Shown in pieces: positions 44,853-54,114 of a stretch of DNA of 64,000 nt. The DNA comes from Candidatus Pelagibacter communis (GTDB taxonomy: Bacteria; Pseudomonadota; Alphaproteobacteria; Pelagibacterales; Pelagibacteraceae), in NCBI RefSeq assembly GCF_001180105.1, contig NZ_CVSO01000002.1, positions 62,001 through 126,000 on the forward strand, given 5' to 3'. Under the pieces are notes generated by a model. It ran no database searches. It saw nothing but the letters and a program-made list of their open reading frames with translations, and was not told where the DNA came from. Position 1 is the stretch's first letter. The number at the start of each line of letters is the position of its first letter. The translations under genes and the position numbers were made by a program.

Positions 44853-47198
44853 ATGAATAAACTAATCAAAAAAACTTTATTAATATTCTCTACTTCAATT
44901 TTACTATTTTTAATTGTGCTTATTGCAATATTATGGGGATTTTCAAATGATCTCCCTGATTATAAGTTTCTTAAAAATTATAAAGCACCTGTATCAAGCA
45001 AGGTTTATTCAGGAAATGGAGAACTTATCCAAGACTTTTCCTCAGAAAAGAGGATTTTTATTCCTTATAATTCAATACCACCTATAGTGATAAACTCCTT
45101 TTTATCAGCAGAAGATAAAAATTTTTTTGATCATCCCGGAGTAGATGCCAAAGGTGTGTTAAGAGCAGTGATTAAAAATGTTTCAAACATTATTAATTCA
45201 AGAAGATTAGAGGGCGCATCCACAATTACGCAACAAGTCGCTAAGAATTTTTTGTTGTCAAACGAAGTAAGTTTAAATAGAAAATTAAAAGAGGCAATTT
45301 TGGCATTTAGAATTGAGAGAAGTTTAAATAAAGAGAGAATTCTTGAGCTATATTTAAATCAAATTTACCTAGGTCAAGGATCTTATGGAATTGCATCAGC
45401 AAGTTTAGAATATTTTGACAAAGCGGTAGATGAATTGAATTACGATGAAGCAGCGTTACTAGCTGCTCTCCCAAAAGCACCAAGCAGATATAATCCTTAT
45501 AAAAATAAAAAATTATCTGAATTCAGAAGAAACTTAGTTTTAAAGAACCTTTATGAAAATAAATATATAAGTTTTGAAGAATACGAGAAATTAAAAATAA
45601 AAAAAATAGTTTTAAAAAAAAGAAAAAAAGTTTTTTTGGAAGACTCAAGATATTATGTTGAAGAAATTAGAAAAAATACAATTAAAAAACTAGGATATGA
45701 TAAAGTTTATAAAGAGGGTCTAAACATAAAAACACCTTTGAACTTAGAACTTCAAAAGTTGGCTACAAATTCTCTAAGGGAAGGAATAGAAAGTTATGAC
45801 AGAAGAAAAGGCTGGAGAGGCCCCATAGAAAATGTTGACATTTATAATCCTAATTGGATGAAAAAAATTAAAACAAAAAAACTTGAAAGTACCTTAAATT
45901 GGACAATTGCTATGATAGTTGATGTGGATAATCTTAATTTAAAAATTAAAACAACTGAAAATAAATTAGGTTTTATAAACCATTCTGACTTAAAATGGAT
46001 AAAAAAAGATCTTACTTCAACCTTTAAACCTGGAGACTTAGTTTATACAAAAAAAAAGCAGAATGGTAATGAGTATCTATTAAAACAGTTACCTAAAGCC
46101 AATGGAGCTATAGTTGTAATGGATCCATTTAATGGAAGAGTTTTAGCATTAAGCGGCGGCTTCAGTTTTAATCAAAGTGAATTCAATAGAGCAACTCAAG
46201 CATTAAGACAACCGGGTTCAGCCTTTAAACCATTTGTTTATGCAATGGCCCTTGAAAATGGATATTCTCCATCAACATTAGTTTTAGACGCACCATTAGT
46301 TCTAGAACAAGGTTCTGACTTAAAAATGTGGAAACCTGAAAATTATGGAAAAAAATTTTATGGACCTTCAACTTTAAGAATGGGTCTTGAAAAATCAAGA
46401 AATTTGATGACTGTCAGAATAGCTCAAGATTTGGGATTAAAAAAAATTACAAAATTTTCAAAACAATTGGGAATTTATGAAAATCCAAATGAATTACTCT
46501 CTATTTCATTAGGGTCTGCAGAAACCACTCTCCTAAAATTAACTAGTGCGTATTGTTCTTTTGTAAATGGTGGAAAACTTGTAAAGCCAAAGATGGTAGA
46601 CAGAATTCAAGATAGCGAAGGGAACACTATATTTAAAACAGAGGATAGAAAATGTGAAAATTGTGAAAATATTTCTTTGTTAGGAAATGAAATTCCAATT
46701 ATAAAAGATGAGTCTGAGCAGATTTTTTCTCCACAAACAGCTTATCAGATAACATCAATTCTAGAGGGTGCAACACAAACAGGAACTGCAAAGAAACTAA
46801 AAGATCTTAATATGGACATCGCAGGAAAAACTGGAACTACAAACAATAATACAGACACATGGTTTATTGGTTTCACCTCAAATTTAGTAATTGGTGTTTA
46901 TGTTGGTTTCGATGAACCTAAAACTTTAGGAAAATTTGAAACAGGCTCAAAAACGGCAATGCCTATTTTTAAAAGATTTATTAAATCTGCTGTTAGAAAA
47001 GAAAACACCAGACCTTTTAAAGTACCCGAGGACATTACCATGATGGTTGTTGATTCTAAGACTGGCAAAAAAGTGAGTTTCTCATCAAAAAAAACTTTAA
47101 TAGAGTCTTTTAAAAGTAAAAAAGACACGAATAAGTTTGATATATCTGAAAAATTAAATAATAGATTTAATAACAATAATATACTAAGGTTTTATTAA
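44853..47198 (+). CDS. mrcA: Penicillin-binding protein 1A
   Basis: Bifunctional peptidoglycan synthase, 781 residues, anchored by one N-terminal helix (about 8-29). The GT51 transglycosylase domain shows AEDKNFFDHPGVDAKG, GASTITQQVAKN and the ERILELYLNQIYLGQG block. The transpeptidase domain has the active Ser in PGSAFKPFVY near 458, SxN as KSRN near 515, and the third motif GKTGTTNNNTDTW near 655. It shares a single base with the prfB start, so coupled translation is likely. The rne-mrcA-prfB neighbourhood is typically alphaproteobacterial, but amiC is missing. Confidence 0.94.
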   Translation: MNKLIKKTLLIFSTSILLFLIVLIAILWGFSNDLPDYKFLKNYKAPVSSKVYSGNGELIQDFSSEKRIFIPYNSIPPIVINSFLSAEDKNFFDHPGVDAKGVLRAVIKNVSNIINSRRLEGASTITQQVAKNFLLSNEVSLNRKLKEAILAFRIERSLNKERILELYLNQIYLGQGSYGIASASLEYFDKAVDELNYDEAALLAALPKAPSRYNPYKNKKLSEFRRNLVLKNLYENKYISFEEYEKLKIKKIVLKKRKKVFLEDSRYYVEEIRKNTIKKLGYDKVYKEGLNIKTPLNLELQKLATNSLREGIESYDRRKGWRGPIENVDIYNPNWMKKIKTKKLESTLNWTIAMIVDVDNLNLKIKTTENKLGFINHSDLKWIKKDLTSTFKPGDLVYTKKKQNGNEYLLKQLPKANGAIVVMDPFNGRVLALSGGFSFNQSEFNRATQALRQPGSAFKPFVYAMALENGYSPSTLVLDAPLVLEQGSDLKMWKPENYGKKFYGPSTLRMGLEKSRNLMTVRIAQDLGLKKITKFSKQLGIYENPNELLSISLGSAETTLLKLTSAYCSFVNGGKLVKPKMVDRIQDSEGNTIFKTEDRKCENCENISLLGNEIPIIKDESEQIFSPQTAYQITSILEGATQTGTAKKLKDLNMDIAGKTGTTNNNTDTWFIGFTSNLVIGVYVGFDEPKTLGKFETGSKTAMPIFKRFIKSAVRKENTRPFKVPEDITMMVVDSKTGKKVSFSSKKTLIESFKSKKDTNKFDISEKLNNRFNNNNILRFY

Positions 47199-48296
47199 TG
47201 AATGATGAATTTTTTCAAAATGTAAACGAAGTAAAAAAGGTCAATCAAAGAATCAAGGAGTATCTTTGAAAAACATGAATTTGAAAAAAAATTAGAAAAC
47301 TCTAATAAACTTATATCTTCTGAAAACTTTTGGAAAAATAAATCTGAAGCTCAAAAAATTCTAAAAGAAAAAAAATTTCGTGAAACTTTAATCGACTCTT
47401 TTAAAGACTCAGTAAATTACCTGAAAGATCTTGAGGAATTCTATAATCTTGCCATAGAAGAAAATAACAAAAGTTTGATCCAGGAAACTGTGGAAAATAT
47501 TAGAAATCTAAAAATTAAAGTTAAGAAAAATGAAATAAAATGCTTCCTTTCAAAAGAGACTGACAGTAATGATTGTTTCTTAGAAATCCACGCTGGAGCT
47601 GGCGGGACCGAGAGTCAAGATTGGGCAGAGATGTTAAGAAGAATGTATATGAAGTGGGCGCAATCAAAAGAATTTAAAAGTCAAATTATAAGTGAGCATA
47701 AGGGCGATGAAGCAGGTTTAAAGTCATCAACTATAAAAGTTTCTGGTGATTATGTTTTTGGATGGCTTAAAACAGAGTCTGGTATTCACAGGTTAGTGAG
47801 AATATCTCCTTTTGACTCTGGAGCAAGAAGACATACCAGTTTTGCAAGTGTTTGGGTTTATCCAGTAGTAGATGAAAATATAGATATTGAAATCGTAGAA
47901 AAGGATTTAAGAATTGATACTTATAGGTCAAGTGGGGCCGGCGGACAACATGTAAATACGACAGATAGCGCAGTAAGAATTACTCATTTACCAACAAAAA
48001 TAGTTGTTCAATGTCAAAATGAAAGATCTCAACATAAAAATAAAGAAACTTGTTTGCAAATGCTTAAAGCAAGATTATATAATTTTGAACTGGAAAGAAG
48101 AGAAAAAGAAAATGAAAACAAACAGGACTCTAAAAAAGATATAGGGTGGGGTCATCAAATAAGATCATATGTTTTGCACCCATATCGATTAGTAAAAGAC
48201 AATAGGACTAGTCATGAATCAAGTGATCCACAAAAGATATTAGACGGAGATATAGATAGCTTTTTAGAAAACTCACTATTTAAATTAGATGCTTAA
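47198..48296 (+). CDS. prfB: Peptide chain release factor 2 (programmed +1 frameshift)
   Basis: RF2, which terminates translation at UGA and UAA. The zero frame starts at ATG 47198 and gives 23 codons to an in-frame TGA at 47267-47269. Reading resumes in the +1 frame at 47268 for 342 residues, for a total of 365, the same as E. coli RF2. The stop-codon-recognising SPF is at 203-205 and the catalytic GGQ at 248-250. Annotating only the later frame from 47475 would lose about 90 residues of domain 1. The gene autoregulates: low RF2 stalls at the TGA and favours frameshifting. It overlaps the next gene by 8 bases. Confidence 0.95.
47255..47269 (+). promoter_or_regulatory. prfB programmed +1 frameshift site
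   Basis: The bases AAGGAGTATCTTTGA contain the three elements of RF2 recoding: a Shine-Dalgarno-like AAGGAG, one TAT codon as spacer, and the slippery CTT followed by TGA. The P-site tRNA on CTT slips to TTT, skipping one base. E. coli has AGGGGG-TAT-CTT-TGA-C; here the SD-like part is AAGGAG and the base after TGA is A, not C. Confidence 0.95.
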
Positions 48297-50493
48297 AAAA
48301 CTTTCTCAAATATTAGTTATTATAATTTTCTTAATAATTTCGTTTTGTATTTATCTAAGCATATACGGAATAAATACTGATAAGCTTAATGGAATTATCA
48401 ATGAGAAAATCTCAGAGAGAGATGGTGATTTCGATATTAAATTAAATAAGATTAAAATTTTTCTAGATATAGGAAGTTTAAAATTAGAGGCTAAAACAAA
48501 AAATCCAATCATATTCTATAAAAAAAACAAAATAGAGTTACAAAGTATAAGCACTGCTTTACCTTTGTTATCTATTTTTACTCAAGAAGCAAAAATAGAA
48601 AATCTAAAATTTATTACCAAAAAAAATAAGGTAAAAGATTTAATTGAGTTTGGCAGAGGCTTTCAAAATACTCCTCAATTATTAATTTTGAAAAAGATGG
48701 TGAAATCTGGAGATATTTCTATAGAAGCTAAGATAAATTTTTCTGAGGACGGCAGCATCTTAAAAGATTATGTAATAGACGGTGATCTTGAAAATGTTAA
48801 TTTAAGATTACTAAGTAAAGATATTATTGAGAATATTAAATTTGGTTTCATCTTAAAAAATAATGATTACGTCATTTACAATGCCTCATCCTTTTATCAG
48901 GATATAAAATTTAAATCAGACGAAATTCGAATAAAAGAAAAAAACAACGCCTTTTTATTTAACGGTAATATTTCCACATCAAAAGATGATCTTAGTCTTA
49001 AAATGATATCAAAAATATTCCAACTAGATCTTGAAAGTATTAAAAATGATAAAATTGTATTTTCTTCAAACAATAAGTTTTCTTTTGAGTTAAGTAAAAA
49101 GTTTAAATTTTCAAATATGAAAGCAAATTCAAAATTTAATATAGAAAGCTTGGAATACCCAAACTCTAGCCTAAAGGAATTTTTTCCAGGTTACAAAGAT
49201 GGAGTAAAATTTGAAAATAATGTTGTAAATTTAGATTATCAAAATGGAAATTATAAAATATCAGGAGATAGTAAATTAAATATTAATGAAGATGTAGATA
49301 GCCTTAGTTATTTAATTGAGAAGAAAAAAGATAAAATTTCTTTTAAAACAGATTTTGAGGTTAAAAGTAATGCATTAAACCTTGAACTTTTGAACTATAC
49401 AAAAAAAAAAGATGTTAAAAGCAATCTTATTTTAGAAGGAGTTGTAAATAAGGATAGTTCAGTCTTTTTAAATAAAATAAACTTCGCTGAATCTAAAAAT
49501 TTAATTAAAATTAAAAATATCAATCTAAATTCAAAAAAAAAATTTAAAAGGATTGATCAAATTGAAATTGATCTTGTAAACAACAATGATCAAATTAGTC
49601 AATTGAATATTAAAAGAAAAAAAAGTAATTATTCAATTAATAGCAAAATATTTGATGGAACAAAAATCCTTGATAGAATATTATTTTCAAAGAGTGACGG
49701 AAACTTTTTTGATGTCTTTGAAAAATTAAACTCTAAAATTTCAATAAACTTTGACACAATTTATATTACAAATGAGGATTATTTAACTAATTTCAAAGCA
49801 GATATGATCGTTAATAATAATCAAATTAAAGATTTAATTCTATCCTCACAATTTGCAACTAAAGAAGATTTAAAACTTTCAATAAAAACAAATTCAAACA
49901 ATGAAAAGATAACAGACTTGTTTGCAGGTAATGCAAAACCTTTGGTAAAAAAATATGATTTTATAAAAGGTTTTGAGGGTGGATATTTAAAATTTGACTC
50001 TATTGAAAAAAATAAAGTCTCTAATTCAAATTTAAGAATTTTTGATTTTAAATTAAAAGAAGTGCCAGCATTAACAAAATTACTTACTCTTGCTTCTTTA
50101 CAAGGAATTGCTGATCTTTTGACTGGAGAAGGAATAAGGTTCAATGAATTTGAGATGATCTTTAACAATAAAGCTGGTCTCATGACAATTGAGGAAATCT
50201 ATTCTTTAGGACCATCAATATCAATATTGATGGATGGGTACATTCAAAAAGATGATTTAGTCAGTTTAAGAGGAACTTTAGTTCCTGCAACTACCGTAAA
50301 TAAAGTTATAGGTTCAATTCCATTAATTGGAGATATACTTGTTGGCAAAAAAGCAGGGGAGGGTGTTTTTGGAGTCAGTTTTAAGATTAAAGGCTATCCA
50401 GATGATTTGAAAACAACGGTAAATCCTATTAAAACTTTAACTCCAAGATTTATTACGAGAACGTTAGAGAAAATAAAAAAATCTAGCCAATAA
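48289..50493 (+). CDS. AsmA-like/DUF3971-type envelope protein
   Basis: Large envelope protein of 734 residues with one N-terminal membrane helix (about 8-28) and a long beta-rich, presumably periplasmic body. The C-terminal part (about 560-710) has the AsmA-like end seen in YhdP/TamB-type lipid-transport proteins: VPALTKLLTLASLQGIADLL, GEGIRFNEFEMIF and PLIGDILVGKKAGEGVFGVSFKIKG. Such proteins are thought to bridge the periplasm and move phospholipids. Assignment to a precise subfamily is tentative. It overlaps prfB by 8 bases and the convergent tyrS by 11. Confidence 0.78.
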   Translation: MLKKLSQILVIIIFLIISFCIYLSIYGINTDKLNGIINEKISERDGDFDIKLNKIKIFLDIGSLKLEAKTKNPIIFYKKNKIELQSISTALPLLSIFTQEAKIENLKFITKKNKVKDLIEFGRGFQNTPQLLILKKMVKSGDISIEAKINFSEDGSILKDYVIDGDLENVNLRLLSKDIIENIKFGFILKNNDYVIYNASSFYQDIKFKSDEIRIKEKNNAFLFNGNISTSKDDLSLKMISKIFQLDLESIKNDKIVFSSNNKFSFELSKKFKFSNMKANSKFNIESLEYPNSSLKEFFPGYKDGVKFENNVVNLDYQNGNYKISGDSKLNINEDVDSLSYLIEKKKDKISFKTDFEVKSNALNLELLNYTKKKDVKSNLILEGVVNKDSSVFLNKINFAESKNLIKIKNINLNSKKKFKRIDQIEIDLVNNNDQISQLNIKRKKSNYSINSKIFDGTKILDRILFSKSDGNFFDVFEKLNSKISINFDTIYITNEDYLTNFKADMIVNNNQIKDLILSSQFATKEDLKLSIKTNSNNEKITDLFAGNAKPLVKKYDFIKGFEGGYLKFDSIEKNKVSNSNLRIFDFKLKEVPALTKLLTLASLQGIADLLTGEGIRFNEFEMIFNNKAGLMTIEEIYSLGPSISILMDGYIQKDDLVSLRGTLVPATTVNKVIGSIPLIGDILVGKKAGEGVFGVSFKIKGYPDDLKTTVNPIKTLTPRFITRTLEKIKKSSQ

Positions 50494-51715
50494 TTTTTAT
50501 TAAAACGTGATTTTTCTTACCATGAGAAAGTTTTAAAACGTCATCTTCAAAGTCAGATACATTAATTGATAAATTTTCATCAGTAACTGTAGAGTTATTT
50601 ATTTTTAAACCAGAATTTTTTATTGTTCTTCTAATCTCACTTTTTGAACTAAACAAATTAGTTTTAATTGAGAGATCAATTATATTTATACCATTATTAA
50701 TTTGATCTTTTTTAATTTTTATTACTGGCAACTCATCTCCTGAGCCACCCGCGAATGTTTTTTTTGCTGTCTCTGAAGCTTTTATTGCAGCTGCTTTACC
50801 ATGCAAAAGAGTAGTAGCCTCATTGGCCAAGAGAGTTTTTAAATCATTGATGTTTTTATCTTTTATACTCTCAATTTTAGAAACATCCTTATCTGTAAAC
50901 ATCTTCAAAAATTTAACAACATCTCTATCATCTGTATTTCTCCAAAATTGCCAGTAATCATAAGATGACAAAAGTTTTTTATCTAACCAAACAGCTCCCT
51001 TTTCAGTTTTCCCCATTTTTGCTCCAGAGGCTAAAGTTATTAATGGCGTTGTTAAACCATAAACTTGCTTACTTGAATATCTTTTTACCAACTCTACACC
51101 ATTCACGATATTACCCCATTGATCAGAACCACCAATTTGCATTAAGCAATTTTTAGTTTTGTTAAGTTCTAAAAAATCGTATGCTTGCAGTATCATATAA
51201 TTAAATTCCATATAGCTTAGAGATTGCTCTCTCTCCAATCTTAATTTAACACTATCAAAACTTAACATTTTATTAATTGTGAAATGCTTTCCAATTTCTC
51301 TTAAAAATTTTATGTAATTTAGTTTTCCAAGCCACTTATAGTTGTTTACATAAATAGGACGGGTTTTAGAATTTTTATTGTCCAAAAATATTGAAAAAAC
51401 CTTTTTAATATTTTTTATATTTTTTTCGATTTCTTTTTCTGTAAGAATCTTTCTTGTTTCTTCTTTTCCTGAAGGATCACCTATTCTTGTAGTGCCTCCC
51501 CCAAGTAATATAATTGGCTGATGACCATGTTTTTGCAATAATCGTAAACACATAATTTGAAGCAAGCTTCCAACGTGTAAGCTTTGAGCAGTACAGTCGA
51601 AGCCAATATAAGCCCTTATTTTTTTCTTATCCATTAACTCATTAAGGGAGTCTAAATTAGTACATTGATTAAAATATTCTCTTTCATTAAACTCTTTAAG
51701 GAATGAATTTTTCAT
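50483..51715 (-). CDS. tyrS: Tyrosyl-tRNA synthetase
   Basis: Class I synthetase, 410 residues, bacterial TyrRS type. IGFDCTAQSLHVGSLLQI near residue 40 holds the HIGH-like motif (HVGS); the KMSKS motif reads KMGKTEKG near 232, followed by VWLD. QIGGSDQWGNIVNG is the tyrosine-binding block. A C-terminal S4-like domain spans about 340-405. tyrS divergent from anmK is a familiar proteobacterial arrangement. Confidence 0.95.
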   Translation of the reverse strand: MKNSFLKEFNEREYFNQCTNLDSLNELMDKKKIRAYIGFDCTAQSLHVGSLLQIMCLRLLQKHGHQPIILLGGGTTRIGDPSGKEETRKILTEKEIEKNIKNIKKVFSIFLDNKNSKTRPIYVNNYKWLGKLNYIKFLREIGKHFTINKMLSFDSVKLRLEREQSLSYMEFNYMILQAYDFLELNKTKNCLMQIGGSDQWGNIVNGVELVKRYSSKQVYGLTTPLITLASGAKMGKTEKGAVWLDKKLLSSYDYWQFWRNTDDRDVVKFLKMFTDKDVSKIESIKDKNINDLKTLLANEATTLLHGKAAAIKASETAKKTFAGGSGDELPVIKIKKDQINNGINIIDLSIKTNLFSSKSEIRRTIKNSGLKINNSTVTDENLSINVSDFEDDVLKLSHGKKNHVLIKIIG

Positions 51716-51776
51716 TTTTTTATAAAATAAGTCAGTTTCAATATACCTATATTAACTTAATTAAAAAATAAATATT

Positions 51777-52904
51777 ATGCTAAAAAATTACTACAGCCTT
51801 GGGTTAATGAGCGGCACATCAGGAGACGGTGTAGATGCGTCTTTAATAAATACTGATGGAGAAACTAATTATAATGTAGAAATTAACAAGTATTTTGAAT
51901 ATGAAAATAATTTTAGTCAAAAATTACACTCACTCAAAGATAAAATTAATACTGTTGTAGATCTTGAAACTTATTCTAGAGAGATTAAAGCCTTAGAGAG
52001 GGAATTAACTATTTTTCACTCAAAAGTAGTAATTGACATAATTGAAAATACGAAAAGTAAAATTGATTTTGTTGGTTTTCACGGTCAAACAATATTCCAC
52101 AATCCATCAAAAAAAATTTCTAAACAAATTGGAGATGGTAAACTTCTATCTCAACTAACACAAACAACTGTCGTTTATAATTTTAGACAAAACGACATTC
52201 AAAATAATGGAGAAGGAGCACCATTAGCTCCTATTTTTCACAAAGCATTAGTAAAACAAAATAAAATTGAATTACCTGTCTGTATATTGAATATTGGTGG
52301 AATTTCTAATGTAACAGTAATCGGAGATTATGAAAAAAATGATTTTACAAGTAGAGATTTGGGTCCAGGAAATTGCTTAATTGATGCATGGGTTAGAAAA
52401 AGTAAAAAAGGAAACTTTGATAAAGATGGCGCATATGCAGCAATGGGTAAAACAAATGATTTGATGTTAAATCAAGCCTTAGATAATTTTGATAATCGAC
52501 CTGATCAGAATAGGCTTTCTTTTGACACCAAAGATTTTGACATAAATTTTTTAAGAGGTGTAAGTTTTGAAGATGGTGCCGCAACCTTAACAGACTTGTC
52601 AGGTAGAATAATTGGAGCGGGCTTAGCTTCATTATTAAGTGATACAAGAAATAAATTATTAAAAGTTTTGGTATCTGGAGGTGGAAGAAAAAATAAAACC
52701 TTAATTCAAAAAATAAAGTCTAGAACATTAAAAAACTTAGTAATCCAACTTATAGATGATTATGGAGTGGATGGAGATTATGTAGAGTCCCAAGCTTTTG
52801 CATATTTAGCAATCAGAAGATACCTGAAGTTGCCAATATCATTTCCCAATACTACAGGATGTAAAAAACCATTAATTGGAGGAGAGATCGTAAAAAATTA
52901 TTAG
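51777..52904 (+). CDS. anmK: Anhydro-N-acetylmuramic acid kinase
   Basis: Recycles peptidoglycan by converting 1,6-anhydro-MurNAc to MurNAc-6-phosphate with ATP; 375 residues. LGLMSGTSGDGVDASLI opens the protein, VGFHGQTIFHNP near 99 and LNIGGISNVTVIG near 170 are family blocks, DLGPGNCLIDAW contains nucleotide-binding residues, and LVSGGGRKNKTLI near 300 completes the site. It ends with a 4-base overlap into the convergent hydrolase. Confidence 0.94.
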   Translation: MLKNYYSLGLMSGTSGDGVDASLINTDGETNYNVEINKYFEYENNFSQKLHSLKDKINTVVDLETYSREIKALERELTIFHSKVVIDIIENTKSKIDFVGFHGQTIFHNPSKKISKQIGDGKLLSQLTQTTVVYNFRQNDIQNNGEGAPLAPIFHKALVKQNKIELPVCILNIGGISNVTVIGDYEKNDFTSRDLGPGNCLIDAWVRKSKKGNFDKDGAYAAMGKTNDLMLNQALDNFDNRPDQNRLSFDTKDFDINFLRGVSFEDGAATLTDLSGRIIGAGLASLLSDTRNKLLKVLVSGGGRKNKTLIQKIKSRTLKNLVIQLIDDYGVDGDYVESQAFAYLAIRRYLKLPISFPNTTGCKKPLIGGEIVKNY

Positions 52905-53557
52905 TATAAAGCAGATTCTTTTTGTATATATTTATTCAAGGCTTTTTTTAAATTATCTTCTGATTTGGTAAAAAAATGGTTTGCTTCAGGGATTGCCTCA
53001 AAATCCACCTTAATACCTTTCTGAGAAGATAATCTTTGATTAAGTTCATTAATATTTGCTATAGGAACAAGTTCATCTTTTTTTCCGTAAATCATTAGAC
53101 CAGAAGTTGGGCATGGAGATAAAAAGGAGAAATCATAAACATTAGGTTGTGGTGATATGGATATAAATCTATTTATCTCAGGGCGTCTCATCAATAATTG
53201 CATACAGATTAAAGATCCAAAGGAGAAACCAGCAACCCAACATTGAGAATTATCAAAGTTTTCTCTTTCTAACCAATCAAGTGCTGCTGCTGCATCTGCT
53301 AATTCACCTTGACCGTTATCAAACTCTCCATCACTTTTTCCAACTCCTCTAAAATTTACTCTACAAACAGAAAAACCATTATCCATAAAAGCATGAAAAG
53401 TATCTACAACCACTTTGTTATTCATTGTGCCGCCATACTGTGGATGCGGTTGAAGAACTAAAGCTATAGGTGATGTAATTTTTTGACTCTTATAATATTT
53501 TGCCTCCAACCTTCCCGCAGGTCCTGGAATAAATATTTCTAAAATTTTATTTTCCAT
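52901..53557 (-). CDS. Alpha/beta hydrolase
   Basis: Small serine hydrolase of 218 residues with an alpha/beta-hydrolase fold of the dienelactone-hydrolase-like group. The nucleophile Ser lies in GFSFGSL near residue 108, oxyanion-hole residues in LQPHPQYGGTMNNKV near 35, an Asp in YGKKDELVP near 162, and the catalytic His in PEANHFF near 200. RVNFRGVGKSDGEFDNGQGEL is also typical. Substrate unknown. It is transcribed away from the iscR-suf operon, separated by 134 bases that hold the suf control region. Confidence 0.83.
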   Translation of the reverse strand: MENKILEIFIPGPAGRLEAKYYKSQKITSPIALVLQPHPQYGGTMNNKVVVDTFHAFMDNGFSVCRVNFRGVGKSDGEFDNGQGELADAAAALDWLERENFDNSQCWVAGFSFGSLICMQLLMRRPEINRFISISPQPNVYDFSFLSPCPTSGLMIYGKKDELVPIANINELNQRLSSQKGIKVDFEAIPEANHFFTKSEDNLKKALNKYIQKESALY

Positions 53558-53639
53558 GTTTGTTAATGATTATTATTCTCACTAAAAAACTTTATTTATC
53601 ATATTGCAGTGTCAATTTGCGAGTCTTTTTCTTTAATGC

Positions 53640-53664
53640 AATCTTGACTATTTTAGTCGGGTAT
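53640..53664 (+). promoter_or_regulatory. Near-consensus IscR-type operator of the suf operon
   Basis: The dyad GACTATTTTAGTC at 53646-53658, with flanks CTT on the left and GGGTAT on the right, matches the E. coli type 1 (Fe-S-bound) IscR site at every conserved position from base 53643 on; only the second and third bases of the outer left flank differ. It overlaps the probable -35 element, which fits autorepression of the iscR-suf operon when clusters are plentiful. The match was made by eye against the consensus I know. Confidence 0.75.
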
Positions 53665-53671
53665 ATATATA
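53644..53671 (+). promoter_or_regulatory. Probable iscR-suf promoter
   Basis: TTGACT at 53644-53649 serves as a five-of-six -35, and TATATA at 53666-53671 as -10 after a 16-base spacer. The register of the -10 within the TATATATATAA run is uncertain by two bases. The -35 lies inside the IscR dyad, so bound regulator would block RNA polymerase. The start codon of iscR is about 20 bases further on. Confidence 0.6.
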
Positions 53672-53691
53672 AGTCCCATAAATTGCGGATT

Positions 53692-54114
53692 ATGAAGCTT
53701 AATACTAAATCACGATATGCTGTAATGGCACTTGCTGACATGGCAAGGTTTGACGGGAAAAACCCAGTTAGTCTAAGAGATATATCTCTTAGACAAAGTA
53801 TATCTTTACTTTATTTAGAACAAATTTTTTTAAGATTAAAAAAAAATAATATTGTTAAAAGCGTGAGAGGCACAAATGGTGGTTATATTATATCTAAAAA
53901 TATTAACGATCTGAAAATTTCAGATATTTTTTATGCTTTGGATGAAAAAGTCAAAACAGTTGGATGTAAGAAAGAGTCAAAAAAAGGTTGCAATGGGAAA
54001 TCTTCAAAATGCCTAACTCACAATTTGTGGGATGAACTTGACTTACATATTAACTCATTTTTTGAGAATAAAAAATTGGGTGATTTAGTAAAGAAAAAAG
54101 AAAGTAGAAATTAA
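53692..54114 (+). CDS. iscR: Rrf2 family Fe-S regulator (IscR-like)
   Basis: Winged-helix transcription factor of 140 residues from ATG 53692. It begins with [18 protein letters not shown], has the DNA-recognition helix around [15 protein letters not shown] and the wing [10 protein letters not shown]. Cluster ligands are Cys92, Cys100, Cys107 and His110; the CLTHNLW block matches IscR, though the Cys spacing (7 and 6 residues) is wider than the 5 and 5 of E. coli. An open frame reaches 53560 but would run through the promoter and operator, so I reject that start. It heads the suf operon, one base overlapping sufB. Confidence 0.92.
   Translation: MKLNTKSRYAVMALADMARFDGKNPVSLRDISLRQSISLLYLEQIFLRLKKNNIVKSVRGTNGGYIISKNINDLKISDIFYALDEKVKTVGCKKESKKGCNGKSSKCLTHNLWDELDLHINSFFENKKLGDLVKKKESRN

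Noticed and set aside
47475-48296. A 273-residue RF2 starting at a TTG codon at 47475
   Set aside because: It lacks the N-terminal domain, and the classical frameshift signal joins the upstream 23 codons to the same frame, giving full-length RF2.
53560-53691. 44 extra N-terminal residues on the IscR-like regulator
   Set aside because: They run through the promoter and IscR operator, are hydrophobic and unlike the family, whose N-terminus is the Met at 53692.
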